NCBI GenBank assembly: GCA_017871115.1
Contig: JAFCIZ010000010.1
Span: 523,001 to 587,000 of the forward strand
From: Cunninghamella blakesleeana
Lineage: Eukaryota > Mucoromycota > Mucoromycetes > Mucorales > Cunninghamellaceae
Length of the DNA stretch: 64,000 bases
Reading direction: 5' to 3'
Positions 39,069 to 49,831 of this stretch are shown here, piece by piece. Each line of letters starts with the position of its first letter. Positions within the stretch are counted from its first letter, which is position 1. The position numbers and the translations under genes were made by a program. Below the pieces are notes generated by a model, which ran no database searches, was not told the origin of the DNA, and saw only the letters and a program-made list of their open reading frames with translations.

Positions 39069-39411
39069 TATTAATATATTTTGAGACAATGATATAAAGA
39101 TAAATACATACTACATTATACATAATAATTTTAATATTATCATAATAAAATTGATAATTATATAACAAAAAATAAGCTAAACTATAAAAATAAGATAATG
39201 TTAAAGAGAGAAAATTATATAGTTCTGGGTACATTTTTTTTAAAATTAAGATTCTAATTCCTATTAGGTCACACAATGCTATAACAAAGTAGATCATATT
39301 GAGTAACATTAATTTTTTTAATATAAATAAAGATCAGCTATTCATTTTTCCTCAATCTTTTTTTTTATAATTACTATTTCATTATCATTTTTATTTGAAA
39401 ATATAATAAGA
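37924..39411. other. Intergenic upstream of GPI16 and of the cysteine-rich gene
   Basis: About 1.5 kb between divergent starts. It contains a compound (TA)n(GA)n microsatellite (about 38550-38595), a CA-rich block (about 38148-38174) and a TA repeat (about 39038-39064). A 98-codon hydrophobic frame at 39013-39309 (-) spans that repeat and is not called. No gene is seen. Confidence 0.45.
38550..38595 (+). repeat. Compound (TA)n(GA)n microsatellite
   Basis: An alternating ta run passes directly into an alternating ga run of about 24 bases, in the promoter-side gap between GPI16 and the cysteine-rich gene. Confidence 0.85.
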
Positions 39412-39762
39412 ATGAAGATAACATTGTTTGTCATTGTATTATTACAATTAGCACTTTGTATCTTTGGTAAAACAACTTGGCGATTCAACTATTGTTCCGA
39501 TAAATGTTCCAACGGATCTCAATACCCTACCTATATTTGTGGTGAAAGCTCTGGTTATAAATACTATGTTACTGGAGGTGATGCTATTACAGATCGTAAA
39601 TGGAGAACTACTCGTAGTTTAAACACCAAGATGCAAAAATGCTGTAAAAAACATAATAAGAAAGCCTGTACTTTCTTACACTCTACTGGTGTCGATTGGG
39701 CTCAAGTTTATGAAGTAACTAATATTGGTCTTTCTGCTGCTGGTATTATCCGTGGTAAATAA
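39412..39762 (+). CDS. Small secreted cysteine-rich basic protein, family not recognised
   Basis: Single exon, 116 residues. A clean signal peptide (MKITLFVIVLLQLALCIFG) is followed by a mature part of about 97 residues with six cysteines: C28, C32, C43, the pair C77-C78, and C86, an even number compatible with three disulphides. It is basic, with Lys/Arg clusters around residues 62-84 (DRKWRTTRSLNTKMQKCCKK), and ends AGIIRGK. No transmembrane segment follows. Codon use is more like a real gene than the surrounding AT noise, and an AATAAA-type signal lies about 55-60 bases after the stop. Similar size and layout occur in fungal antimicrobial or effector-like secreted proteins, but I cannot assign a family, so function is open. 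Confidence 0.75.
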   Translation: MKITLFVIVLLQLALCIFGKTTWRFNYCSDKCSNGSQYPTYICGESSGYKYYVTGGDAITDRKWRTTRSLNTKMQKCCKKHNKKACTFLHSTGVDWAQVYEVTNIGLSAAGIIRGK

Positions 39763-42700
39763 GTCCAAATAACAACAATAAGAAATTTACGATCAATTTA
39801 TTGATTAATGTATTTAATATAATAATAAAACTTTTATTTTTAAAAATAAAAAAATTAATATATAATATTGGCTTACGTATTCGTTTGATTTAATTAAAAA
39901 CGATTTACTTAAAGGATGATGTGTGAATACTAAATATAATGAAAATATTATTATTGTTATTATTACTATATACTGAATATAGTAAAAAAAATATTGTATG
40001 TATATTTATTTTTAAATATATAATTGAGTGATTATTTGATTAGCTTTATAGCGGTAATATAGGACATTATAAATATATCGCAATTTCATTTATAAACACA
40101 ATGGCTCTACAGTTTCATATATTATACAGCTATTTACATTTTTATTATAGCTATTGTAGTTTTTATCTTTATTTTATTTACTTCTTTCTTCACAAACTAT
40201 CTATTAAATATCAATCCATTAATATACTTGTATACCAAAGTTAATACAATTGGCTCAGCAAGACTAGATGTATTGATAGTTTATACAATAACTGTACCGC
40301 TGGCCAGTAAAGATTTCATACATATTTAAGGTATTTACAATATAATTTTGTCCAACTGTAAGTTCATTTTATGAAAAATTAAAGAGATCAGGGATAGAAG
40401 AAAATTCAAATGGGGATGTAACAGATAAAAACAAATTGAGTGAATAGATAGTATACCCGTTGATTTTAAGATTATTGAATTTATAAACTACAATGTTGCT
40501 GAAGATGCTAGTTTAATTTTTTTATTTTTTATTTTTTTAATTGATTCATATACTATATTGCTTTCCAATATTTTATCGTTATCGTTTTTAATATTAGGTC
40601 AAAGTATAGTGCAAATAATTGAAATTTGGGAAATGGATTTAATCGTTTGCTCGTTGCTTTAATTGTAAAATTTCATTTTTTAAGTCATATTTCTAACTCA
40701 GTTAATCTTTTTAAAGCTGTTAATGGCAATCTATTTTGCAATCAACATAGTCTATTTAATTATAACTTTACCTTCATTATTAATAAAAAGAACAAAGTGA
40801 GATAAATGCCAACTGTTTTCATAATAAAAGGCTAAGGATTATTCGGATTAACGTCAATTTTTTCTTCAAAGCCCATAATATTTGATGGTCTTACTTTTTT
40901 GATATTATAAAGTAGCTTTTTTTATCGGTTATTTGAAAATTCGTGTAAAAGTGAGAATAAATTAATTCTATTTCTAAACTTATATACTTAATTCAAAATC
41001 GACTAATTGTTTAGTAGAACGTATATTTGATAATATCTTCATTATATTTTTGAATTCTCATTGTTCAAATTCATAAAAGAGATGCGACTTCAAATGTTGA
41101 ACATAATGGCCAATATATTTTTTATTATTTAATGTTTTTGCTTTTACTATCTGAATAAATTTTTTCAGTTATTATATAGTATAAGTATCAACAAAGGATT
41201 ATAGCGAAGCTGATTAGTAGATTGATTCGATTGTTAAAAAACGATATAACATGTGGGTACAATAAGTTTTTGATGGAAACTCATTAAAACAGGTAGTAAT
41301 AATTCAGTTGGTAAAGGAGCCATTCTTTTAGTGATTATTGATTTAAAAAAAAATTAAAGTCTGCTTGTGAATACATGTTTGTCTGGATTTAATTTTTTTC
41401 AATGGGTTCATTATGAAATAGTAAAAAGTTGTCAGTTTAAAGAATATATATACTTATTCTTCCTTATACTATTTTTCTTTTCTTTTCTTTCATTTATTTA
41501 TAAGGTTAAAATAATTTCATTATTTTTTTAAAGAAAAAAACATCAAATAACTATATAATGTGTTGTTTCTCTTTTCGTCGATATCCAGAACCATTACCAA
41601 GTTGTAGTTGTAGAGATCCGCTCGATCATACTATCCTGTAATAAATATATAAATAAATAAATGATACGTACTTTTAAAATAATGATTTTTTTATTTTGAT
41701 TGGCCATTTTTATTTCTTTAATATTATATGTACGTAGTTCATGTCCTGCCGTAGCCAAATATCCTATTTATGCTTCTCAAAGGAAATGAATCAGCCTTTG
41801 ATATTTTCATCTTCAGCTGTACTACCCTTTTTTTTATTATCAATAAAGTTTCTTTTAAAGATTATTGAAATTTTTTTAATATAATAGTATTTGTAGATAA
41901 ATATAAATAACACATTTATGTAAAGCTTTCATTTCCATTTACCTTTGCCGTTAATGAAGCAATAAAAACAATTTTTTAGCAAACCAATGGTATGACCATT
42001 CTTTATATGCTAGCTAATAATTATAAAAGAAAATGAACATTCACCATTTTAAAAACCAATAATCAAATAGAATATTTATTTGTTTTTCCACCATTAAAAG
42101 GGTAAATTATATTAGGTTATTACAGAACAATAATGTAGTAATTTTCTGTATATGCATCAAATTTTTAAAACTATCTCAATCACTAGGTGGTTAAATTAAA
42201 AATTAAGTATCAAACTATACATTCATTTACTCTCATCAATAATGATCCACCTGCTCGATACTAAACAAGATATAAAAAAATAGTCATTTTCTATACAGAA
42301 ACCAATATTGGTAATATGACTATGGAAATTTGTTGATTTATAAAAAAAAATATCGAGAGAGAACTGTTTAGTTTAAAATTGATGTAAATTCAATAAAACA
42401 CAAAGGTAATGAGATTGTTCCTTTTTTTTTTTTTTTTTGGATGTGGAAGGAGTCATTTTGTACGTATTACCAATATTACACAAGTATGTATCGAAGGATA
42501 TTGATTGTCTCACCGTCTTTTATATTATATTTACATACATATATACTATTAACTATTTTGTCTTAATAAAAATAATAAATAAAAAAGGGAATGTTAACAG
42601 CTAAGGTCTAGAGAAAAAAGTGTAATTTTTTAAACCGACGAAAAAAACCACTAAGCATTATAGAAAAGTGTATAAAATATATTTCCTTTTATGGGTTATA

Positions 42701-43166
42701 AATAAATTCACCATAATTGTATCTATAGTATAACTTTATTTGAACTAAAAAAAACAATATACGAGGCTGAGAAAAATAAATTTTTATGGATAACACAAAG
42801 GTAATTAATTATAAAAAAACAAAAAACAAAAAAAAGGTACATAGTGTAAATGATTAAGCTGCAAAGAAATGATTTTACTCAATGAAAATAATATAATATA
42901 AATTTATATATACTATAAATTTATAAAAAAGTATTTTTCTTATAAATAAAAAAAAAGATATATTTATTTAAATCAACAATAATATGAAAATGTTTAAAGT
43001 TATCCAGAAAAAATTGGGCTTTTGTGTACAACAATGCTTTTTTTTTTATAGAAAATATAAGTTTTAATTTACTTATTTCTCTTCCTTTCTTTCTCTTTAT
43101 TTATTTTTTAACAATAGAATAGAATAATATAAATTATACCATCACAACCGCCATATAATAAAACAT
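39763..43166. other. Gene-sparse interval with possible decayed coding material
   Basis: About 3.4 kb without a long open frame. Several stretches have less biased composition (about 40380-40540, 41560-41800, 41940-42060, 42230-42330) and read for 15-25 codons before stops, for example VDFKIIEFINYNVAEDASL near 40450-40520. This may be relics of a degraded gene or mobile element, or chance. No terminal repeats were recognised by eye. Confidence 0.35.
41558..41789 (+). CDS. Possible tiny two-exon gene (43 codons)
   Basis: ATG at 41558 opens MCCFSFRRYPEPLPSCSC, RDPLDHTIL up to a possible donor (ct|gtaata at 41637/41638). An acceptor at 41736-41737 (cgtag) joins in frame to SCPAVAKYPIYASQRK and a stop at 41787-41789. 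The result is 43 residues rich in Cys and Pro. Splice sites are acceptable and both halves have protein-like composition, but at this length chance is a real alternative. No family is recognised. Confidence 0.2.
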
Positions 43167-45489
43167 ATGTTAACACCAAAGTTTTTACCAACGCTGTTAT
43201 TATTCATTTATTCATCTTTATATTATTTTAAAAAAGTTAATGGACAAAGTAATATAAAACCACGTATATGGCCAGGTAGATAATAGCAATATATTATATT
43301 TAGTTACGAATCAAAAATTCTTTTCTTCTTCTTTCTTATCATTATTATACTAATTATATACATGTATCCTAGGTTGTTCACTTTTACAGTCCACTTTATA
43401 TTGTTTTGGGGGCTTTCTTGAACCAATAGTAAATAGAACTGTTAGTTATAAAACTCCAGTAAATGAGCATGTTTATATCGATTTATCTATATTTAATAAC
43501 TTCACAACATATGATTCTTCCAAAATAAATTGGCAAACTAACATCAGTAATACTTTAAATGGGGCTCCTTTAGAAGCTATCGGTCGATCAGCCAGTGCAC
43601 CAGTTTTATCAGATAATAGTTATCTCTTATTTGGTGGGGCTTCAGCTCTTAGACGTGAAGACTCTAATATGCAATATCCATTTTTAAACTATAATCCCCA
43701 ATTAAACGCTTGGAAAACCTTACCTTTACCGCCTGGAAATAATTATACGTAAATTAAATAAATGATTGAAAAAATAAAAAAAAATAAAAAAGAGAAATAG
43801 AAAAGCGTTTTCAATTCATTGATCTTTTATTTAATTTTTATTTTTTATTTTATTTATGTAGTGATTATGGTAATATAATCAACCTCGGTAATGATACAAT
43901 CTGGGCTTGGGGTGGTTATCAGTAAATATTACATACCAAAATATATCCATATATAGAATAAATGAAGATATTTCGTATTCATTTTTTTTTTATTTTACTT
44001 CTATTCTTTTTTATAGTAATAGATCTTCATTTTATTCACCTAATATACTTAATATATTTGATTATAAAACAGTAAGTCATTAATTAAATATAAATATAGA
44101 ACAATCTTTATATTATTATACTAATTATTACTTTAAATAAATCTAGTCTACATGGACAACACAAACACAGTTTAATTGGCCTGTTAAAATATCCTTCACC
44201 TCCACCTTAGCAGACGATGGTAATGTTTATATTTTTGGTGGCTATTCTAGATCAAGCGATGGTAAAGGCTGGGGTAATGATACTTTTTCTCAAGTCATTC
44301 AGTTTCAAACACAAACTTCACAATGGAATTTCTTTAATGCTAGTGGCGATAAACCTACTGATAGAAGATATCATACTGTTACTCAAAGTAATATATAAAT
44401 ATATATATTTATAGTAAAACAATATGGAATTTTCAAAATCATTAATAATAAATTTAATATATATCATTACTAATATCTCTTACATTCTCTCCCTCTTTTT
44501 TAACTTTTTATTTTAGTTCCGAATAAAAATTTACTGATCGTTTATGGTGGTTTGGACAGTTTATATAATGGATGTAAGTAGATACTTATATTTATATATA
44601 CATTTATATATTTTATGGCATGTTATGGTTGTTAAACTAACTATCATATTATTTAATAGTTTCCTTTCAAGATACTTGTCATGTGTATGATTATACCGCA
44701 AATACATTTACAAAAGCAGTAATGCCAACTTCAACAAGTAATCATCGATTTGGCCATTATGGTAAAAGAGATGGAATAGATCAAAAATAAAAAAGAAAAA
44801 ATAATCCTTTCTCTATAAGTTTAAATTAACTATTTATTTTTTTTTCTTTTATCAATTGTGATAGCCGCCATATATGATAATAATTATTTAGTTTTAGCAT
44901 TTGGCTTTGCCGACGCTACCACACCCGCTAATAGTTTAAGCGTATTAAATATAACCGACCCATTACAACCTTCTTGGATAACAGCACCTGCTCATCTTGA
45001 CCAAGACTACGAACCTTATCATGGATTAAATAAAGCATCATTAATTGCCATTATTGTAGTTGTGGTGATAGTTGTATTGGTAATAATAAAAATATAAAAC
45101 AAATGCGTGGTATAAATAAATATATATATATAACACCCATCGATTTTTTTTTTTAATGTTTATAGAGCGGTATAATTGGCATATTATTATATATTAGACA
45201 TAAAAAAAGGCAAAAGAAAAAACAGTTCGTACTGGAACAAGAAGACCCAAGAAAGATACTAGAAAGTAACAATATAATTTTGAAACCAGATGAAGACGAT
45301 CAATACCATCATGAAAAAGGACAAAGAAGTGAACATTTAGGACTATTACATAACGATACACAACAATCCATTAAACCTTTTGAAGATCAAATGGATAATG
45401 TCACCACAATTACAAGTACAACGGTGACTAATAATACCCATACTAATAGTAGTAGCTCTACAAAACATAAACCATTTGGGGAGGATTAA
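43167..45489 (+). CDS. Kelch-repeat single-pass membrane protein 3 (diverged paralogue)
   Basis: Start at 43167 with leader MLTPKFLPTLLLFIYSS; LYYFKKVNGQSN follows, and exons then give CSLLQSTLYCFGGFLEP, SDNSYLLFGGASALRRED, FLNYNPQLNAWKTLPLPPG, LGNDTIWAWGGYQ, LADDGNVYIFGGYSR, QTSQWNFFNASGDKP, NKNLLIVYGGLDSLYNG, DNNYLVLAFGFADATTPANS and SVLNITDPLQPSWI. A transmembrane helix spans an exon junction (SLIAIIVVVVIVVLV/SGIIGILLYIRHKKRQ). The cytoplasmic tail of about 100 residues is acidic, with Thr/Ser/Asn stretches and two KPF-D/E pieces (IKPFEDQ and HKPFGED at the end). The overall plan equals the two tandem copies at 16.9-22.5 kb, but sequence is far less similar and the orientation is opposite. 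Confidence 0.82.
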
Positions 45490-45971
45490 GACTACATTTT
45501 TTATTGTCATCTTAAAAGAAAATATCTGTAGCAATAGATTTTTTTAGTACATTTTTTGTATATATTTATTTTAAAAATAAAATATAAAATAACGTTTAGG
45601 ATTTATGAAAAAGAACTACTTTCGGTGTTTATGAAGTTTATGAAGTTTATATATTTATATATATTAAATGAAGATAAAATTATTAATATTGTTTATTATT
45701 TAATAACATATTATTTATTGAACTGATATAAATGATCATACAGGAGAAATATAGCTATCAAAAATCTAGGCATACAATGTATATATATATATTTTAAAAA
45801 GGGTTTGATGTAAATTTTAAAAAAAGACTCTTACGTATGTATAATAAAAATTTAAGAGATAATCTAAACGGGGAGTATTTTTTTAATTCTATTTTTTCTA
45901 TATATATTATTTAATTAACAAACCTAAAATATGATTATGATTTTGGTATTCATTGATCAATAGAAAGTGAT

Positions 45972-46004
<33 letters not shown>

Positions 46005-46417
46005 ATATTAATAATAATACATTATGCGCATAAATAATAAATATAATACACCAAAATTACGTCCTTTTTATCTTTTTTGTTATTATAATTATTATGACCA
46101 TTAAGGCTGTTTAAAACAAAATATCATTTATATTTTTTACTTTCTAATACCTATTTCTTAAAAGTGAACGCATTGTATAGTTTTTTATATTTAATTATGT
46201 AAATATATTAATTTGTATTTGATTTTGAAATATATGCTTTCGATCTGTGTCAATTAACTCACTAATAAAATTAAACCTTTTAAAAATTCTATATGCTAAT
46301 ATGCTATATATATAAAAGTAATAAAAACATCTATCCTTTATTTCTATTTTTATTTTTTTTTATTTTTTTCGAGTCCTATTCTACTCCCACTATAAAGTCC
46401 AGTGTATATTTCATTTG
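45490..46417. other. Intergenic, 3' ends of kelch 3 and F-box gene
   Basis: Convergent 3' regions. A pure A-run of about 33 bases lies at about 45968-46001. No gene is seen. Confidence 0.45.
45968..46001 (+). repeat. Long poly-A homopolymer
   Basis: An uninterrupted run of about 33 adenines after the kelch 3 gene, on its coding strand about 480 bases past the stop. Another long A-run lies at about 22798-22825 and a T-run at about 33559-33588. Confidence 0.85.
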
Positions 46418-46707
46418 TTATGCACCATTGTCCTTAAATATAATTTTTTCTACATTTTTACATTCCAAAAAAAGTATTGCTGTTAAAGGGTTATTTGGAG
46501 GTATTGATTTTGATAAATGGTGATGAATAGGAATAATTGATTCATTACCAGTAATAGTTTCCTTAGCGATCAATTCAGTTATTAGAGGTAATGCACCATA
46601 GTATAACTTATGCCATGGTATATATTTCATAGATATGATACATAGTTCTTCCAAATATGAATGTGATAAATTAAAATCTGTATCCAATATTGTGTTGTTG
46701 TTATTGC

Positions 46708-46788
<81 letters not shown>

Positions 46789-48688
46789 AAATAATATTAT
46801 TATCATCCACTAATGAGTCCCATTCTGAAAGTGCATACTTGATGTTTTTTAGTTTTAATTTCTTTAAATGATGACACGCTTTAAAAATTGAATTAAACCC
46901 ATTTTCTATAAAGACTTCACTATCCACAAGTATTAATTCTTGTAATTTATAAACTGAACAATAGGATGATTCAATTTGCTGTTGTTGTTTTTTTCTTTTT
47001 CTTTGTAGCATCAATCTGTGTAATGCGTCCACGTTTTTACTAAAGCTTTTATTAGTATGAAACTCTTTCTTCTGAAGAGTATCCTCAATATCTCTTACAA
47101 TGATACATTTTGTAACTGACAATGTAGTAAGATTAGGGAAAGCATCTAGCCAATCAGTAATATATAAAAGATCCTTTTTGCCATAGTAATATTCATTTAG
47201 TACTAATGATTCAATAGTAGAAGAGAATGTTATTGCGTCTTTATTCTGTACCAAATAATTATATAAAATATCTCTGCAGAACTTTGAGGTGAATGATAAA
47301 TAAGATAATTGATTTGATAATAAAGTAGGCTGCTGTATAATGTTATTAATCACGCTTTTATAATAAAGTGATATGGTTTGATCAGGTTTGTCAATAATAA
47401 AATTTCGTTTTTTCGTGTGAGTTGTATCAATTAATTCATTTTTGTAGGTGAAGTGAGTAAGTTGTGTTGGATGTTGAAGTAACCAATCTAAAAATTCATT
47501 CTTAGGCCAGTATTCTTGCCTCGTTCTATTATAATCAAAGAATCCATCATCCAAGTCAACTTCAAACTCCGGATCGTACAAATTAATATGTAATTTTTTT
47601 AAACAGTGGCACTCGGTCATCATATCGAAGATAGCCAGTTTAAACGCGCTGAAGTGCCTAGGAATTGGCTTTGAGGCTAAGCATAGAGTAAGTGATTCTA
47701 ATTTGGGATATTTCTTTGCAAAGTAAGTATAAAATTTACAATCTTTTAATTCACCAGAAAAATTGAATTTTTTTAAATGGCAAGCTTGTTGGAATCTTGA
47801 ATCAGAATTAGATAAAAGTGTATCAAAGGTTGAAGATGATGTCACATCAAAATTATCAAGTGATAAAAATTCAAGTTGAGGGCATGTTTTATGTATTGTT
47901 TCAAATGTATCTTCTTCAATATTACAAACATCCACATTCATTATACTACAATAATCTCCAGCATTAATATCCAATTGTGTCAAGTGGTTTAATAATGGTG
48001 GTATGATTAGTATATTTTTTCTATATGTAACTGAATTATCATCATAGACATCATGAATAGTACTAGGTAATGTTATAGACGGGCCGATAGTTTTTAAATA
48101 AATAGGTGAAGGACTTTTTGTGATAGAGCCATCACCACCTCCACCTCCATCATCATTATCTCCATCATCGACAATCAGTCTTTTATTATTAATTTCAAAT
48201 TCAAGCGTTTTTATTATTCTTTTTTGATTCTTATTAATAATGTCACCTAATTGCATCATCCATCTTTTATTTATACGCGTATACCATAACGAAAAATGAT
48301 CGAGTTGTTGAAGAGAAGGAAAAGGAGGAAGATGCTTAGGTGGTGTCTTTGTTAGAATGTCAATAGTGAAATGAAAAGAGGTCATAGACTGAATGTTTGA
48401 ACATATTGTTATTAAGTCTATCAATAAATTTTCTTCGCATATGTATAAATCCTCAAATTTTATATGTTGAATATAATGACCAATAGGTCGATTATTTATA
48501 GTTTTTTCTTTTGCAAAAACAAGAAATTTTTTCAATTGTTGTATAGAATGAAGTTCAATTGTGGAAAAAAAGAGAGGTTGAAAGATAAATTCATACCATG
48601 TTTTACATACGCTTGAACAAATAAGAATGTATCTTTGTGGTAAATTTTTTAATATATTATACTGTAGTTCAATAGATAGTTTATTCAT
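46418..48688 (-). CDS. F-box protein with leucine-rich-repeat-like region and long polyasparagine tract
   Basis: Uninterrupted frame of 756 codons. The N-terminus is an F-box: MNKLSIELQYNILKNLPQRY, ILICSSVCKTWYEFIFQPLF. The rest is built of irregular repeats of about 25-30 residues with L-x2-L-x-L cores (LTQLDINAGDYCSIMNV, QLEFLSLDNFDVTSSS, KLESLTLCLASKPIPRHF, LKKLHINLYDPEFEVDL, LTTLSVTKCIIVRDIED), as in F-box/LRR proteins that deliver substrates to SCF ubiquitin ligases. Two low-complexity inserts are seen: a Gly/Asp run (DDGDNDDGGGGGDGS) and near residue 645 an almost pure run of more than 30 asparagines coded by an AAT/AAC repeat. Single exon, unlike most genes here. No substrate can be guessed. 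Confidence 0.75.
46690..46795 (-). repeat. In-frame AAT/AAC trinucleotide repeat (polyAsn)
   Basis: On the plus strand this is mostly (att)n with a few gtt and other units. In the coding frame it gives the polyasparagine tract of the F-box protein. The antisense 78-codon frame with a long leucine run is only its shadow. Confidence 0.9.
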
Positions 48689-49831
48689 TATTTTATTTAT
48701 ATTTATTGTTTATAAAAAAAAAAAAAAAAGTGATTAAAAAAAAAAATAACCATCATAACAATTTTTTTTTTTTAAAAAAAAGTCTGGATTTTAAAAAATT
48801 GATCTAAGGTTTTTTTTATGGAAACAACAACAGTCTTCCATAATTCATCATTGTTTATGCATTATTTCATATTTATACATATAGAATTGGCTTTTTAATA
48901 TTATTGATGTATACTTTACTGTTAAATAATACTATAAAAAATGGTCAATTCATAAAAAAAATCCTTATGCGTGTTATTCATTAATGTTATTTCTTTACTA
49001 AATAGTAATACGTATTAAAATTTTATTTATGAGTATAATAATTGTATGATTTGATACAACATTTATATATGTGGAATGAAATAAAGATTTAAGTGATATA
49101 TACCTACGTTAACAATAGAAATAATGACGATAATAAATACTGATTATAGATCTTTTTCTGTGTATATGAATGTATGTTTAAAATAAAAAATTGAAAAGGA
49201 TGTTTAACAATACTTACCACTGCGTCTATTATAATTTGGAACGGTGGTAAGAAGATCAAAACTTTCGATAAATACTTTTTTATATTACATCTTTATATTA
49301 CAGGAATACATTAGTAAATAAACACTTTATGTGCTTGTTTTTAAGTCAGTTCCATTCAATATTACTTTATATTTTTTTTTTTTACATTAAAATATATCAA
49401 TCGTGCACAAGTTACAGTGTTACTAGCTATAAATTCGAATTCGATAATGCACTTCAAGGATAGTATTATATTATTATATATATATTATTTTTCTCTTTCT
49501 CTATTCCACCGTATATAATTTTAAAATCATAGCAGATATCATTAATTTGTAAATACGTAATTTAATAAAAAAAGCAGTAATGTTCCTGGGTGTTTTATTA
49601 CAAGTTGATTATAAAAAGTTTAATTGAGCAAAAATTGTAAGGGGGGTAGCGAATATTTTGAGTTTCAGTTCCCTTTTTGGGTCAATTTAATTTTTTTAAA
49701 AATAAAAAAAAAAAATACCTGATTTTTTTCGCTTCTTTCTTTTACTTTATTTTTTTTATAATAAATAAATAAATAAATTAAATATCATATACCCTCTATT
49801 CTTTATATATAGATATATTTTATTTATTATT
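48689..49831. promoter_or_regulatory. Divergent intergenic region, F-box gene / TBC gene
   Basis: Between two divergent starts. A-runs lie directly before the F-box start, with a T-run/A-run junction at about 48763-48781 and TA-rich sequence before the TBC start. No gene is seen. Confidence 0.4.

Noticed and set aside
39013..39309. 98-codon hydrophobic minus-strand frame
   Set aside because: Much of it is a TA repeat read as YIYIYI; no domain.
46635..46871. 78-codon plus-strand frame with a leucine run of about 35
   Set aside because: It is the antisense of the polyasparagine repeat in the F-box gene.
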